From: Rhodoferax sp. BAB1
GTDB lineage: Bacteria; Pseudomonadota; Gammaproteobacteria; Burkholderiales; Burkholderiaceae_C
Assembly: GCF_013334205.1 (NCBI RefSeq)
Contig: NZ_CP054424.1
Coordinates: 1,942,001 to 2,006,000 of the forward strand
Length of the DNA: 64,000 bases
Direction: 5' to 3'
Part shown: positions 29,682 through 39,343 of the stretch, one piece after another
Numbering within the stretch: position 1 is the first letter of the stretch
Layout of the letters: every line of letters begins with the position of its first letter
The notes under the pieces: generated by a model
Database searches by the model: none
Seen by the model: only the letters and a program-made list of their open reading frames with translations
What the model was told of the DNA's origin: nothing
Position numbers and translations under genes: made by a program

Positions 29682-30112
29682 GACTGCACTTGCGCCGCCC
29701 CGCCCGCGAGGAACCGGAGATCAACCTGATCGCCTTCATCGACGTGCTGCTGGTGATCCTGATCTTCCTGATGCTGTCGACCACCTACAGCAAGTTCACC
29801 GAGATGCAGCTGCGCCTGCCGGTGGCCGACGCCGACGCCCAGCGCGACTATCCCAGGGAAGTCATCGTCGCCGTCAGCAGTGACGGAAACTACTCGGTCA
29901 ACCGCTCTAGCGTCGAGGGGCGCAGCGTGGAGGCCGTGGTTGCCGCCCTGCTGCAGGCGGCCAAGGCCGGCAAGGACACCGTGGTCATCATCAGCGCCGA
30001 CGCCAGCGCGCGCCACCAGTCCGTCGTCACCGTGATGGAAGCGGCGCGCCGTGCCGGCCTGACGCAGATCACCTTCGCCACCCAGTCCTCGGCGCAGGCG
30101 GGCGGGCGCTGA
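29678..30112 (+). CDS. exbD: Biopolymer transport protein ExbD/TolR
   Basis: A 144-residue single-span partner of ExbB. The membrane helix [22 protein letters not shown] carries the conserved Asp that shuttles protons ([11 protein letters not shown]). The periplasmic part ends in the usual TolR/ExbD fold ([27 protein letters not shown]). ATG start overlaps the exbB stop (ATGA). It lies 4 nt ahead of lpxK and is clearly in one operon with lpxK, the Trm112 gene and kdsB. Confidence 0.93.
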   Translation: MRLHLRRPAREEPEINLIAFIDVLLVILIFLMLSTTYSKFTEMQLRLPVADADAQRDYPREVIVAVSSDGNYSVNRSSVEGRSVEAVVAALLQAAKAGKDTVVIISADASARHQSVVTVMEAARRAGLTQITFATQSSAQAGGR

Positions 30113-30116
30113 GCCC

Positions 30117-31148
30117 ATGGCCAGCCCCTCCCAGCCAGCCTGGCAACGCACCCTCGCCGACAACTGGCAGCGGCGCGGTCCCCTGGCCTGGAGCCTGTGG
30201 CCGCTCTCCCTGCTGATGGGCGGGCTGGTGCGCCTGCGCCAGGGCCTGTACCTCAGTGGTTTGCTGCGCCGGCACGTGCTGCCGGTGCCCGTGATCGTGG
30301 TCGGCAATGTCGTGGCGGGCGGCGCCGGCAAGACACCGGTGGTGATGACCCTGGTCAAGCACCTGCAGGCACGCGGCCTGCACCCCGGCGTGGTCTCGCG
30401 TGGTTACGGCCGCCGCACGCAGGACTGCCGCGAGGTGCAGGACGACAGCCCCGTGCACGACGTCGGTGACGAACCGGCCCTGATCCGCCGCAACACCGGT
30501 GTGCCGGTCTTCGTGGCCACGCGCCGCATCGAGGCTGCGCGCGCCCTGCTGCAGGCCCATCCGCAAACCAATGTGCTGGTGAGCGACGACGGTTTGCAGC
30601 ACTACGCCCTGGCGCGCGACATCGAGATCTGCGTCTTCGACGACCGGGGCGTGGGCAACGGTTTCCTGTTGCCGGCCGGCCCCCTGCGCGAACCCTGGCC
30701 GCGTTATGTGGACCTGGTGCTGCACACCGGCAACCGCCCCGCCTTCACCGGCTACACGGCACGCCGTGCGCTGGCCGCCCAGGCGGAGCGCATCGATGGC
30801 AGCCGGGTCGACCTGGTAGCCCTGGCGCAGGACGGCCGGCCGCTGCTGGCAGTCGCCGGCACGGCCCGGCCCCAGGCCTTCTTCGACATGCTGCAGGCGC
30901 TGGGCCTGCCGCTGACCCTCACGGTGGCGCGTCCCGACCATGACGACTATGCCAGCTGGCAGCGGCCGCTCGATCGCGACTACACCCTGCTGTGCACCGA
31001 GAAGGATGCGCTCAAGCTCTGGGCCCACCATCCCGATGCACTGGCCGTGCCCCTGAACTTCGCGCCGGAGCCTGCCTTTTTCGCCGCGCTGGACCGGCTG
31101 CTCGACGAGGCGCAGCTATCATCACCCCATGGACACCCGACTCCTTGA
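30117..31148 (+). CDS. lpxK: Tetraacyldisaccharide 4'-kinase
   Basis: A 343-residue membrane-associated kinase that adds the 4'-phosphate to the lipid A precursor. The N-terminal amphipathic/membrane segment ([18 protein letters not shown]) precedes a P-loop in [16 protein letters not shown], then [23 protein letters not shown] and [15 protein letters not shown] with the catalytic Asp pair. It ends CTEKDALKL and a helical tail. It follows exbD by 4 nt and overlaps the Trm112 gene by 20 bp. An msbA flippase gene, the usual neighbour in enterics, is not present here. Confidence 0.97.
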   Translation: MASPSQPAWQRTLADNWQRRGPLAWSLWPLSLLMGGLVRLRQGLYLSGLLRRHVLPVPVIVVGNVVAGGAGKTPVVMTLVKHLQARGLHPGVVSRGYGRRTQDCREVQDDSPVHDVGDEPALIRRNTGVPVFVATRRIEAARALLQAHPQTNVLVSDDGLQHYALARDIEICVFDDRGVGNGFLLPAGPLREPWPRYVDLVLHTGNRPAFTGYTARRALAAQAERIDGSRVDLVALAQDGRPLLAVAGTARPQAFFDMLQALGLPLTLTVARPDHDDYASWQRPLDRDYTLLCTEKDALKLWAHHPDALAVPLNFAPEPAFFAALDRLLDEAQLSSPHGHPTP

Positions 31149-31311
31149 ACTGCTGGTCTGCCCCGTGACCAAGGGCCCGCTGGAATACAACCGCGAGAAG
31201 CAGGAACTGGTCTCGCGCAGCGCCCGCCTGGCCTACCCCATCCGCGACGGCATCCCGGTGCTGCTGGAAAACGAGGCGCGCACGCTGAGCGACGAAGAAC
31301 TGGGGCTTTGA
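31129..31311 (+). CDS. Trm112 family protein (YcaR-like)
   Basis: A 60-residue small protein starting [20 protein letters not shown], with the Trm112 core and [17 protein letters not shown]. In bacteria it sits between lpxK and kdsB, as here, and its function is unresolved; eukaryotic Trm112 activates methyltransferases. Of the four Zn-binding Cys of the family only one (Cys11) is kept, so metal binding is doubtful. It starts inside lpxK and ends 4 nt before kdsB. Confidence 0.93.
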   Translation: MDTRLLELLVCPVTKGPLEYNREKQELVSRSARLAYPIRDGIPVLLENEARTLSDEELGL

Positions 31312-31315
31312 ATCG

Positions 31316-32077
31316 ATGAGCCTCACCGTCCTGATCCCGGCGCGGCTGGCCTCGACCCGCCTGCCCAACAAACCCCTGGCCGACATCGCCGGCCTGCCCA
31401 TGATCGTGCGTGTGGCCCAGCGCGTCAGCAGCGGCCTGGGCGCCGGCACCCGCGTGGTGGTGGCCGGCGACAGCCCCGGGATCGTGCAGGCCTGCCAGCA
31501 GCATGGTGTCGAGGTGGTGCTCACGCGGGTCGACCACCCCAGCGGCAGCGACCGCCTGGCCGAAGCCTGCGATCTGCTCAAGCTGCCCGATGAGGCGCTG
31601 GTGGTCAACGTGCAGGGCGACGAGCCGCTGATCGACCCCGCGCTGGTCTCGGCCGTGGCCGAGCTGCTGCGCCAGCGCCCCGAGGCCAGCATGAGCACGG
31701 CCGCCCATCCCATCCATGAGGTGGCCGACTTCGTGAACCCCAACGTGGTCAAGGTGGTGCTGGACGCGCGTGACCTGGCCCTGTACTTCAGCCGTGCACC
31801 CATCGCCTGGTGGCGTGACGGTTTTGCCCAGGGGGTCAAGACACTGCCGGATCCGGCGCCGCTGCGCCACATCGGCATCTACGGCTACCGCGCCGGCTTT
31901 CTGCGCCAGTTCCCGAAGCTGGCCCAGGCGCCGATCGAGGTGACCGAGGCCCTGGAACAGCTGCGTGCCATGTGGCACGGCCACCGCATCGCCGTGCACG
32001 TGACGCAGCAGGCCCCGGGGGCGGGCGTGGACACGCCCGAAGACCTGGCGCGGGTGCGCCGGCTGTTTGCGGCCTGA
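31316..32077 (+). CDS. kdsB: 3-deoxy-manno-octulosonate cytidylyltransferase
   Basis: A 253-residue CMP-Kdo synthetase that activates Kdo for LPS inner-core assembly. The nucleotide-binding start is [33 protein letters not shown] holds the Mg-binding Asp, and [10 protein letters not shown] and [12 protein letters not shown] are substrate-site segments. It ends the exbB-exbD-lpxK-trm112 operon, 4 nt behind the Trm112 gene. The ATG at 31316 is the family start. Confidence 0.97.
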   Translation: MSLTVLIPARLASTRLPNKPLADIAGLPMIVRVAQRVSSGLGAGTRVVVAGDSPGIVQACQQHGVEVVLTRVDHPSGSDRLAEACDLLKLPDEALVVNVQGDEPLIDPALVSAVAELLRQRPEASMSTAAHPIHEVADFVNPNVVKVVLDARDLALYFSRAPIAWWRDGFAQGVKTLPDPAPLRHIGIYGYRAGFLRQFPKLAQAPIEVTEALEQLRAMWHGHRIAVHVTQQAPGAGVDTPEDLARVRRLFAA

Positions 32078-32158
32078 AGCGCGCCGGGCGATAGCCCCTG
32101 GGGCTGTAAGTTTCATCCCAGTTACGGCATGCTATCCTCGCCTCAGTCATGCAGCTGA

Positions 32159-32872
<714 letters not shown>

Positions 32873-32891
32873 AACGCCCGCGCGCCACGCC

Positions 32892-32914
32892 AACGCCCTG
32901 CCTTGCAGGGCGTT
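32892..32914 (+). terminator. Terminator-like hairpin after adk
   Basis: AACGCCCTG (32892-32900), loop CCTTG, CAGGGCGTT (32906-32914). The following T-tract is short, so strength is uncertain. Confidence 0.6.
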
Positions 32915-32926
32915 GTCATTTCCGCC

Positions 32927-33397
32927 TCAAGCCGGGCTGGACCGCAGTCCGTAGATGCGGGCCCCCACAAACAGGTACTCGGCACGCAGGATGGCCTCGC
33001 CCTTTTCGTCGTGGAAGGTGAAGCCCAGCACACCCATCGCGTCGCCCACCTTGAGCGGCGTCACGTTCCAGGCCTGCATGCGGGTGAGCGGCGCCAGCTC
33101 GATTTCCCAGCGGCTGTCCTTGCGACGCGGCAGCTGGGCCCGGGCCAGCAGGGCCTTGCCGTCGACCGGTGCGGTCTGCGCTGGCAAGGCGCGCTGCGCC
33201 AGATCGGGTGGCAGGGTGAGCGGGGACTGCAGTTCCAGCACCAGTTCGGCATGGGGGTTCTGCCAGCGCACGCTGTGCACGCGCCCCTGCAGGAAAATGG
33301 GCCGTTCCTGGTCGAAGCTGCTCCAGCCATGGTGGGCTCGCGCCAGCGGCAGCAGGCCGGGCAGCAAGGCAAGACTGATCGCGGTACGTCGTTTCAT
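32927..33397 (-). CDS. DUF6152 family secreted protein
   Basis: A 156-residue protein with a Sec or possibly Tat-like leader (MKRRTAISLALLPGLLPLARA) and the AHHGWSSFDQERPIFLQGRV start typical of DUF6152. It reads as a small OB-like or beta-rich periplasmic domain with RWQNPHAELVLEL. Function unknown. It starts 17 nt after a DUF6644-type membrane-protein gene; the two families are commonly linked, so a joint role in the envelope is likely. The conserved N-terminal HH just after the signal peptide could bind a metal. Confidence 0.8.
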   Translation of the reverse strand: MKRRTAISLALLPGLLPLARAHHGWSSFDQERPIFLQGRVHSVRWQNPHAELVLELQSPLTLPPDLAQRALPAQTAPVDGKALLARAQLPRRKDSRWEIELAPLTRMQAWNVTPLKVGDAMGVLGFTFHDEKGEAILRAEYLFVGARIYGLRSSPA

Positions 33398-33414
33398 GCG
33401 TGACTCCGGTGGTC

Positions 33415-33834
33415 TCAGAGGTAGGCAATCCAGCGGCCACAGACCAGCACGGCCAGCCAGATCAGGGTGGACAGCAGCATCTGCACGCGCGCCAGGGTGT
33501 CGAGCTTGTGCAGGGAGCCCCGTCCGTGGAACCAGCCTGCATTACACGCCGCCGCCAATAACAGCAGCATCTTGAGGGTGAAAGCGCGGTTGGCCAGCAG
33601 TTCGACCGGCTGGCTGGCAAACATCAGCAGGCCCGAAGCCGCGGCGAGGCTGAAACCCGCTAGGGCCAGGCTCAGGCTCAGGCGGGCCAGCTCGCGCACC
33701 GGCAGCGCAGCGCCCAGGCCGAAAACCCGCAGTTCCAGCAGCACGAGATTGCCGACCAGCAAGGCGATGCCGCTCAGATGCACGACTTCGAGGGCCGGGT
33801 AGGCCCAGGCACTGGAGAGCAAGGCGGTGAACAT
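33415..33834 (-). CDS. DUF6644-like four-helix membrane protein
   Basis: A 139-residue inner-membrane protein with four hydrophobic helices. EVVHLSGIALLVGNLVLLELRVFG in helix 1 and LLMFASQPVELLANRAFTLKMLLL resemble DUF6644/DUF2214-type proteins, which have heme- or quinone-like helix bundles with a conserved His. Function unknown. It sits 16 nt behind the asparaginase gene and 17 nt ahead of the DUF6152 gene, so the three may share one transcript. Confidence 0.75.
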   Translation of the reverse strand: MFTALLSSAWAYPALEVVHLSGIALLVGNLVLLELRVFGLGAALPVRELARLSLSLALAGFSLAAASGLLMFASQPVELLANRAFTLKMLLLLAAACNAGWFHGRGSLHKLDTLARVQMLLSTLIWLAVLVCGRWIAYL

Positions 33835-33850
33835 GACGCGGGGCCGCCTC

Positions 33851-34816
33851 TCAGCGCAGGAGTTCGAGCATCAGCGCCAGTCGCGCCTTGACGGGACTCA
33901 GGCCGGGCGCCACGGGAAACTCGTCGGACGGCCGGGGCTGCAGAAACCCGTCGACACAGCGCGTGCTGCGCAGCACGCGCACACCGGCGCCCCGGGCGCG
34001 CCACAAGGCGGCTTCCAGTTCATGATGCACGGTGCCGCCCCCGGTGCCGGCCAGCACCAGGCCACGCACCGGCTGGGCCCCGTAACGCGTGGCGACGGCC
34101 GGATCCACCAGCGCGTCCACCGTGGCGCCGCAAGCCGCAGCATGGCTGAGCACGATCTCGACGCGCGGCAGCGCAGACGCCGTCAGCAGAACTTCGAGCA
34201 ACATCTCCTGCGGCACACGCGGCCCAGGCCAGTCACGCTGGCGATCCACACGCCCCTGCTGCACCCGCCCGATATCACCGGCCTCCCCCGCGCTGAAGGC
34301 ATCGAGCCGCGAGCTGTGGACCTTCTGCACGTCCTGTGCGCCAAGGATGCGGCCGGCGCAGACTGCCAGTACGCCTTGTGCCCCCGCCGTGGCAGCCACC
34401 GCCAGGGCATCGCGCAGGTTCTGCGGGCCGTCGGTGTCCGCCGCGTTGGCCGGGCGCATGGCACAGGTCAGCACCACGGGCTTGCGCGGTGCCAGCACGG
34501 TCTGCAGCAGAAAGGCGGTCTCCTCCAGCGTATCGGTCCCGTGGGTGATGAGCAGGCCTTGCACATCGTCCTGCGCCAGCCAGTGCACGCAGCGCTGCAG
34601 CAGCTTCTGCCACACGACCAGATCCATGTCCTTGCTGTCGATCTGGGCCACCTGCTCACAAAGCAGCGTGCAGCCAGCCGGGGTCGGCAGACCGGCCAGC
34701 AGCTCACCCACCGGCTGCTGCGCGGCCACGTAGTCACGGCTGTCGGCGGCATGGGGGGCGGCCAGGCCGGCAATGGTGCCGCCGGTGCCCAAAACCACGA
34801 TTTTTTTCAAGCCCAC
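33851..34816 (-). CDS. Asparaginase (type I/II family)
   Basis: A 321-residue L-asparaginase family protein hydrolysing Asn to Asp and ammonia. The first catalytic triad element is VVLGTGGTIAG (Thr) and the second is LLITHGTDTLEET (Thr-Asp). A Lys-containing segment follows further on (VVLTCAMRPANAADTDG replaces the usual GAMR). No signal peptide is visible, so it is likely cytoplasmic. Three starts compete: TTG 34822, GTG 34816 and TTG 34810. GTG is chosen because AGGGA lies 8 nt upstream. The start is only 18 bp from a LexA box shared with lexA. Confidence 0.85.
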   Translation of the reverse strand: MGLKKIVVLGTGGTIAGLAAPHAADSRDYVAAQQPVGELLAGLPTPAGCTLLCEQVAQIDSKDMDLVVWQKLLQRCVHWLAQDDVQGLLITHGTDTLEETAFLLQTVLAPRKPVVLTCAMRPANAADTDGPQNLRDALAVAATAGAQGVLAVCAGRILGAQDVQKVHSSRLDAFSAGEAGDIGRVQQGRVDRQRDWPGPRVPQEMLLEVLLTASALPRVEIVLSHAAACGATVDALVDPAVATRYGAQPVRGLVLAGTGGGTVHHELEAALWRARGAGVRVLRSTRCVDGFLQPRPSDEFPVAPGLSPVKARLALMLELLR

Positions 34817-34833
34817 TTGCAATTCCCTGAAAA

Positions 34834-34849
34834 CTGGTTAAAAATACAG
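34834..34849. promoter_or_regulatory. LexA (SOS) box 1
   Basis: CTGG-TTAAAAAT-ACAG fits CTG-N10-CAG. It overlaps a likely lexA -10 (TAAAAA near 34839) that pairs with TTGCAA at 34817-34822, and it also lies next to the asparaginase start. Confidence 0.8.
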
Positions 34850-34852
34850 TTA

Positions 34853-34868
34853 CTGGATATCGAGACAG
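34853..34868. promoter_or_regulatory. LexA (SOS) box 2
   Basis: CTGG-ATATCGAG-ACAG, again CTG-N10-CAG, 19 bp after the first box. The paired arrangement resembles the autoregulated E. coli lexA operator. Confidence 0.8.
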
Positions 34869-34904
34869 TACCTTGTCTTCATCCCGCCCACAGGAGTCAC
34901 CACC

Positions 34905-35588
34905 ATGGACCTGCCGCAGTACCCGATCAAGCTGACCGCCCGCCAGCAGCAGATTCTGGACCTGATCCAGAGCGCCATCGCACGCACCGGCGCCCCGCCC
35001 ACCCGCGCCGAGATCGCGACCGAACTCGGTTTCAAGTCGGCCAATGCCGCCGAGGAACATCTGCAGGCGCTGGCACGCAAGGGCGTGATCGAACTGGTCA
35101 GCGGCACCTCGCGCGGCATCCGCCTGCAAGGCGAGGCGCTGCGCTCCATCAACGAATCTCGCATCAAGCAATTCTCCCTGCCCATGCCAGACCTGTCCCA
35201 GATCGCCCTGCCCCTGATCGGGCGTGTCGCTGCCGGTTCGCCCATTCTCGCGCAGGAACACGTGGACCAGACCTATTACGTGGAGAGCTCGCTGTTCCAG
35301 CGCAAGCCCGACTACCTGCTCAAGGTGCGCGGCATGTCCATGCGCGACGCCGGCATCATGGACGGCGACCTGCTGGCCGTGCAGTCCACCAAGGACGCCA
35401 AGAACGGCCAGATCGTCGTGGCGCGCCTAGGCGAGGAAGTCACGGTCAAGCGCTTCCGCCGCAACAAGCACCTGATCGAACTGCTGCCGGAAAACCCTGA
35501 CTACCAGACCATCGTGGTCGAGCCGGGCGACCCCTTCGAAATCGAAGGCCTGGCCGTCGGCCTGATCCGCAACACCATGCTCATGTGA
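34905..35588 (+). CDS. lexA: LexA repressor
   Basis: A 227-residue SOS repressor. The winged helix-turn-helix is at the N-terminus ([24 protein letters not shown]). The self-cleavage bond is Ala110-Gly111 (RVAAGSP), with catalytic Ser145 (RGMSMRDAG) and Lys182 (EEVTVKRF). RecA-ssDNA triggers cleavage after DNA damage. Two LexA boxes upstream show autorepression. A 101-residue gene of unknown function follows 31 nt downstream and is probably co-transcribed. Confidence 0.98.
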   Translation: MDLPQYPIKLTARQQQILDLIQSAIARTGAPPTRAEIATELGFKSANAAEEHLQALARKGVIELVSGTSRGIRLQGEALRSINESRIKQFSLPMPDLSQIALPLIGRVAAGSPILAQEHVDQTYYVESSLFQRKPDYLLKVRGMSMRDAGIMDGDLLAVQSTKDAKNGQIVVARLGEEVTVKRFRRNKHLIELLPENPDYQTIVVEPGDPFEIEGLAVGLIRNTMLM

Positions 35589-35619
35589 ACGCGCTGCGTC
35601 CGCCCCCGAAAGGTCAACG

Positions 35620-35925
35620 ATGAATACCGCCTGGTCCGCCACCTACGCCCTCTGGACTCCCTTGCAAGGCCTGCTGCGCTGGCTGGCCCCCGCTGCTCCC
35701 TCGCGCCCTGCCACCGCCACGCCTGTGCAGCGGTCTTCCGTCCGCATGCAAGCCGCCATGGCCCGCGCCTGCGTTGCGCCGGTCCGTCGCCCGCTGCGCG
35801 TGGTACGCGTCATGGAAGCCGGCCAGCCCCGCTCGCAGGTGGGCCGCATGGTGATCTCCGGCCGCATGGCCGATGTCTGCGCCGAACTCGATCGCCTGGC
35901 CGCCTGCGAAGCCGCCCGTACCTGA
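35620..35925 (+). CDS. Small hypothetical protein, probably in the lexA operon
   Basis: A 101-residue basic protein of unknown function. The N-terminal half has a Trp-containing amphipathic stretch (WTPLQGLLRWLAP) and a Ser/Pro/Ala-rich linker; the C-terminal 40 residues (RVMEAGQPRSQVGRMVISG, then RMADVCAELDRLA) look compact and conserved. ATG at 35620 with GAAAGG just upstream. It lies where sulA (Pseudomonas) or dinF (E. coli) follows lexA, but it resembles neither. SOS induction is inferred from position. Confidence 0.7.
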   Translation: MNTAWSATYALWTPLQGLLRWLAPAAPSRPATATPVQRSSVRMQAAMARACVAPVRRPLRVVRVMEAGQPRSQVGRMVISGRMADVCAELDRLAACEAART

Positions 35926-35994
35926 GCCTCCTGCGCCGCTGCGCGGCTCCGCATCCGGGTTAATCCGCATGCGAGGCCAAGGCACAATAGCGGC

Positions 35995-37002
35995 ATGAAC
36001 ATCGTGATTCTGGACGACTACCAGGACGTCGTACGCAAGCTAGCCTGCGCCAGCAAACTGGCCGACTACCCGCCCAAGGTCTATACCAACACCGTCAAGG
36101 GACTGGGCCAGCTCTCGGTCCGATTGCGCGACGCCGACGTGCTGGTGCTGATCCGGGAACGCACGCCTATCACCCGCCAACTGGTGGAAAAGCTGCCGCG
36201 TCTCAAGCTCATCTCCCAGACCGGCCGCATGGGCAGCCACATCGATATCGAAGCCTGTACCGAGCGTGGCATCGCCGTGGCCGAGGGCAGCGGTTCACCG
36301 GTCGCTCCGGCCGAGCTGACCTGGGCGCTCATCATGGCCGCCATGCGCCGCCTGCCGCAATACATAGGCAACCTCAAGCACGGCGTCTGGCAACAGTCCG
36401 GCCTGAAGTCTGCCGCCATGCCGCCCAATTTCGCCCTGGGCACGGTGCTGCGCGGCAAGACCCTGGGCATCTGGGGCTACGGCAAGATCGGCCAGCTGCT
36501 CGCCGGCTACGGCCGCGTGTTCGGCATGCGTGTGCTGGTCTGGGGCCGTGATCCCTCGCGCGAAAAAGCCGTGCAGGACGGCTATGAGGCCGCCAGCAGC
36601 CGCGAGGAATTCTTCCAGCAAAGCGACGTGATCAGCCTGCACCTGCGCCTGAACGAGGCCACGCGCGGCATCGTCACGGCCGCCGATCTGGCGCAGATGA
36701 AACCCACCTCGCTGCTGGTCAACACCTCACGCGCCGAACTGATCGAGCCCGAGGCCTTGATCAGTGCGCTCAATCACGGCCGCCCCGGCATGGCCGCGAT
36801 CGATGTGTTCGAGTCCGAGCCCATCCTGCAGGGCCATGCCCTGCTGCGCCTGGAAAACTGCATCTGCACGCCACACATCGGTTATGTCGAGCAGGAGAGC
36901 TACGAACTCTACTTCGGCACCGCCTTCGACAACATCGTGAACTTCATCCAGGGCAAGCCGAGCAACATCGCCAACCCGGATGCGCTGAAGGTACGGCGCT
37001 AA
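35995..37002 (+). CDS. D-2-hydroxyacid dehydrogenase family protein
   Basis: A 335-residue NAD-dependent dehydrogenase, a second member of the family in this window and distinct from the one at 14040-15023. The dinucleotide site is LGIWGYGKIGQLLAGY. Catalytic Arg is in NTSRAELIEPEAL, Glu in DVFESEPILQGHALL, and His in CTPHIGYVEQESYELYF. The start MNIVILDDYQDVVRKL is typical of the phosphoglycerate-dehydrogenase-like D2HDH branch. Substrate unknown. It stands alone, ending 12 nt before the convergent GST gene. Confidence 0.9.
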   Translation: MNIVILDDYQDVVRKLACASKLADYPPKVYTNTVKGLGQLSVRLRDADVLVLIRERTPITRQLVEKLPRLKLISQTGRMGSHIDIEACTERGIAVAEGSGSPVAPAELTWALIMAAMRRLPQYIGNLKHGVWQQSGLKSAAMPPNFALGTVLRGKTLGIWGYGKIGQLLAGYGRVFGMRVLVWGRDPSREKAVQDGYEAASSREEFFQQSDVISLHLRLNEATRGIVTAADLAQMKPTSLLVNTSRAELIEPEALISALNHGRPGMAAIDVFESEPILQGHALLRLENCICTPHIGYVEQESYELYFGTAFDNIVNFIQGKPSNIANPDALKVRR

Positions 37003-37014
37003 GCGTGCCCCGGC

Positions 37015-37680
37015 TCAGGCCGACTTTTTCGCACGCAGCGCCAGCATCTGCTCGGTGCTGCTCTTGCGGTCGGCGTTGACCTTCTGCAAAGAAGGTCGCT
37101 CGCCCATCATCTTGACGTACTCGCGCACGGGCAGGCCCGCCAGCACATCGTCGCCATAGATGATCCTGCTGGCACTCGATACCAGAGGCAGGTGCGCCAC
37201 GGCAGCGCAATCGGCCAGCGTGAACTCCGGCCCGGCCACGTAGGGCGAGAACTTCACCAGCTTGGTTAAGCCGTGCACGCCACGCTCCAGCAACTTGCGG
37301 GTGCGCTCCTTCACGTTGTCCGAGACCTTGCCGCCAAAAAAGGCTTCCGGGTAGAGGTTGCGCGCCACCAGTTCGAGGTGCAGTTCACTGTAGATGATGA
37401 TCTCGCGCACCTTGGCTGCGGCATAGGGGTCGGCCGGCAACAGCGGTTTTTGCGGATAGGTCGCCTCGATGTACTCGGCGCAGGCGCCGGACTCGGAGAC
37501 CGGGCCCTGCGGCGTGTCCAGGAAGGGCACCTTGCCCATGGGGGAGCGGTCCACCAGCAGGCTGTCGGTATGGCCGGTCCAGACCAGTTCCTCCACAAAA
37601 GGGACGTCCTTTTCCATCAACTGCAGCTTGATCTTGTTGTAGTAGTTGCTGGCAGAGAATCCGCAAAGTTTCAGGGTCAT
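37015..37680 (-). CDS. Glutathione S-transferase family protein
   Basis: A 221-residue two-domain GST. The thioredoxin-like half starts LKLCGFSASNYYNKIKLQL (Ser/Tyr in the thiol site), with VPFLDTPQGPVSESGACAEYIE as the glutathione gamma-Glu site (S-E-S). The helical half has the N-capping motif FTLADCAAVAHL. Class and substrate are uncertain. It is divergent from the 3-hydroxyacyl-CoA dehydrogenase gene, with 118 nt between starts. Confidence 0.9.
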   Translation of the reverse strand: MTLKLCGFSASNYYNKIKLQLMEKDVPFVEELVWTGHTDSLLVDRSPMGKVPFLDTPQGPVSESGACAEYIEATYPQKPLLPADPYAAAKVREIIIYSELHLELVARNLYPEAFFGGKVSDNVKERTRKLLERGVHGLTKLVKFSPYVAGPEFTLADCAAVAHLPLVSSASRIIYGDDVLAGLPVREYVKMMGERPSLQKVNADRKSSTEQMLALRAKKSA

Positions 37681-37798
37681 GGTGTCACCTCAGGTGGTTG
37701 TTGGCCGATGGTCACCCTGGAGTCTGGCAGAGGATGAGGCACGGAGCAGTCCGGCAGGCGACTCCGGACCGGCAGACGACAGAGTGATAATTCCGGCC

Positions 37799-39319
37799 AT
37801 GAAACCCGTCCATGCACACATTGCCGTCGTCGGCACCGGCGCCATGGGCCGCGGCATCGCCCAGATCGCGGCCCAGGCCGGCAGCACCGTCCTCCTCCAT
37901 GACCAGCAGGCTGCGGCCATGGCGGCAGCGCAGCAGTCGATCTGCGAGCAGTGGGACAAGCTGGTGGACAAGGGCCGTTTGGATGCGGCCGCGGCTGCAG
38001 CCTGCAAAACCCGCCTGAAGACGGCCGCCAGCCTGCAGGACCTGGCCACTTGCGACCTGGTGGTGGAAGCCATCGTCGAGCGGCTCGACGTCAAAGCGGC
38101 CCTGTTCGCCGAACTCGAAGGCATCGTCGGCGCCAGCACGGTGCTGGCGAGCAACACCTCTTCGCTCTCGATCACGGCCATCGCCGCCCGGCTGAAGTCA
38201 CCGCAGCGCGTGGCCGGTTACCACTTCTTCAACCCGGTGCCGGTCATGAAAGTGGTCGAAGTCATCGCCGGCCTCAAGACCGATCCGGCCATCTGCACCG
38301 CGCTCTGCGACTACGCCCGTCAGATGGGCCACACCCCGGTGACGGCGCAGGACACGCCGGGTTTCATCGTCAACCACGCCGGCCGCGGTTATGGCACCGA
38401 GGCGCTACGCATCGCCGGCGAGGGCGTGGCCGACTACGCCACCATCGACCGCATCCTGCGCGACCAGGCCGGCTTCAAGCTCGGCCCCTTCGAGCTGATG
38501 GACCTGACCGCGCTGGACGTCTCGCACCCGGTGATGGAATCCATCTACCACCAGTACTACGAGGAACCGCGCTACCGCCCCAGCGTCATCACGGCGCAGC
38601 GCCTGGCCGGAGGTGTGCTGGGCCGCAAGACAGGCGAGGGTTTCTACCGCTACGACAAGAACGTGGCCCAGGTGGCGCCCGAAGCCCCCGTACCGCAAGT
38701 CAGCGAGATGCCCCCGGTCTGGGTTTCGACGCGCGCCACGCGCCGCGCCGAGCTCTACCAGCTGCTCAAGGACCTGGGCGCGAAGATCGAGACCGGCCCG
38801 TCGCCCTCGGCCCACGCGCTCACGCTGGTGGCACCGCTGGGCTTCGACGTCACCACGGTGGCCGTGGTCGAGCGCCTGGACCCGGCGCGCACCGTGGGCA
38901 TCGACCTGCTGATCGAGGACGCCGCAACGAAGCGCCGCGTGCTGGCCACCAACCCGGCCACCCGCGCTGACATGCGCGACGCCGCCCACGCCCTGTTCGC
39001 GCGCGACGGCAAGGCGGTCAGCGTGATCCGCGACAGCGGCGGTTTCATCACCCAGCGCGTCGTTGCGAACATCGTCAACATCGCCGCCGACATCTGCCAG
39101 CAGCGCATCTGCTCGCCCGCTGATCTGGAGACCGCAGTCGTCCTGGGCCTGGGCTATCCCATGGGGCCGCTGGCCATGGGCAACCGCTACGGCCCGACCA
39201 ATGTGCTGGAGGTGCTGGTCAATCTGCAGACCGTCTATGGCGACCCGCGCTATCGCCCCAGCCCCTGGCTGCGCCGGCGCGGCGCCATCGGCCTGTCGCT
39301 GCTGCACGAGGAAGATTGA
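37799..39319 (+). CDS. 3-hydroxyacyl-CoA dehydrogenase (PaaH-type)
   Basis: A 506-residue NAD-dependent dehydrogenase with the N-terminal Rossmann fold (VVGTGAMGRGIAQIAAQAG) and two C-terminal 3HCDH domains. The catalytic His/Glu pair lies in GYHFFNPVPVMKVVEVIAG; DTPGFIVNHAGRGYGTEA and RDSGGFITQRVVANI are the two duplicated C-terminal starts. Length and duplication match PaaH/PaaC of phenylacetate degradation and related beta-oxidation enzymes. The frame is open to 37646, but the ATG at 37799 begins the fold. Enoyl-CoA hydratase follows at 24 nt. No other paa gene is present, so a pathway name is not assigned. Confidence 0.93.
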   Translation: MKPVHAHIAVVGTGAMGRGIAQIAAQAGSTVLLHDQQAAAMAAAQQSICEQWDKLVDKGRLDAAAAAACKTRLKTAASLQDLATCDLVVEAIVERLDVKAALFAELEGIVGASTVLASNTSSLSITAIAARLKSPQRVAGYHFFNPVPVMKVVEVIAGLKTDPAICTALCDYARQMGHTPVTAQDTPGFIVNHAGRGYGTEALRIAGEGVADYATIDRILRDQAGFKLGPFELMDLTALDVSHPVMESIYHQYYEEPRYRPSVITAQRLAGGVLGRKTGEGFYRYDKNVAQVAPEAPVPQVSEMPPVWVSTRATRRAELYQLLKDLGAKIETGPSPSAHALTLVAPLGFDVTTVAVVERLDPARTVGIDLLIEDAATKRRVLATNPATRADMRDAAHALFARDGKAVSVIRDSGGFITQRVVANIVNIAADICQQRICSPADLETAVVLGLGYPMGPLAMGNRYGPTNVLEVLVNLQTVYGDPRYRPSPWLRRRGAIGLSLLHEED

Positions 39320-39343
39320 AGCCGCCATGAGACACTCGCGGGC

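Noticed and set aside
35620..35925. sulA or dinF homologue behind lexA
   Set aside because: Size, composition and motifs match neither; it is kept as a hypothetical gene.
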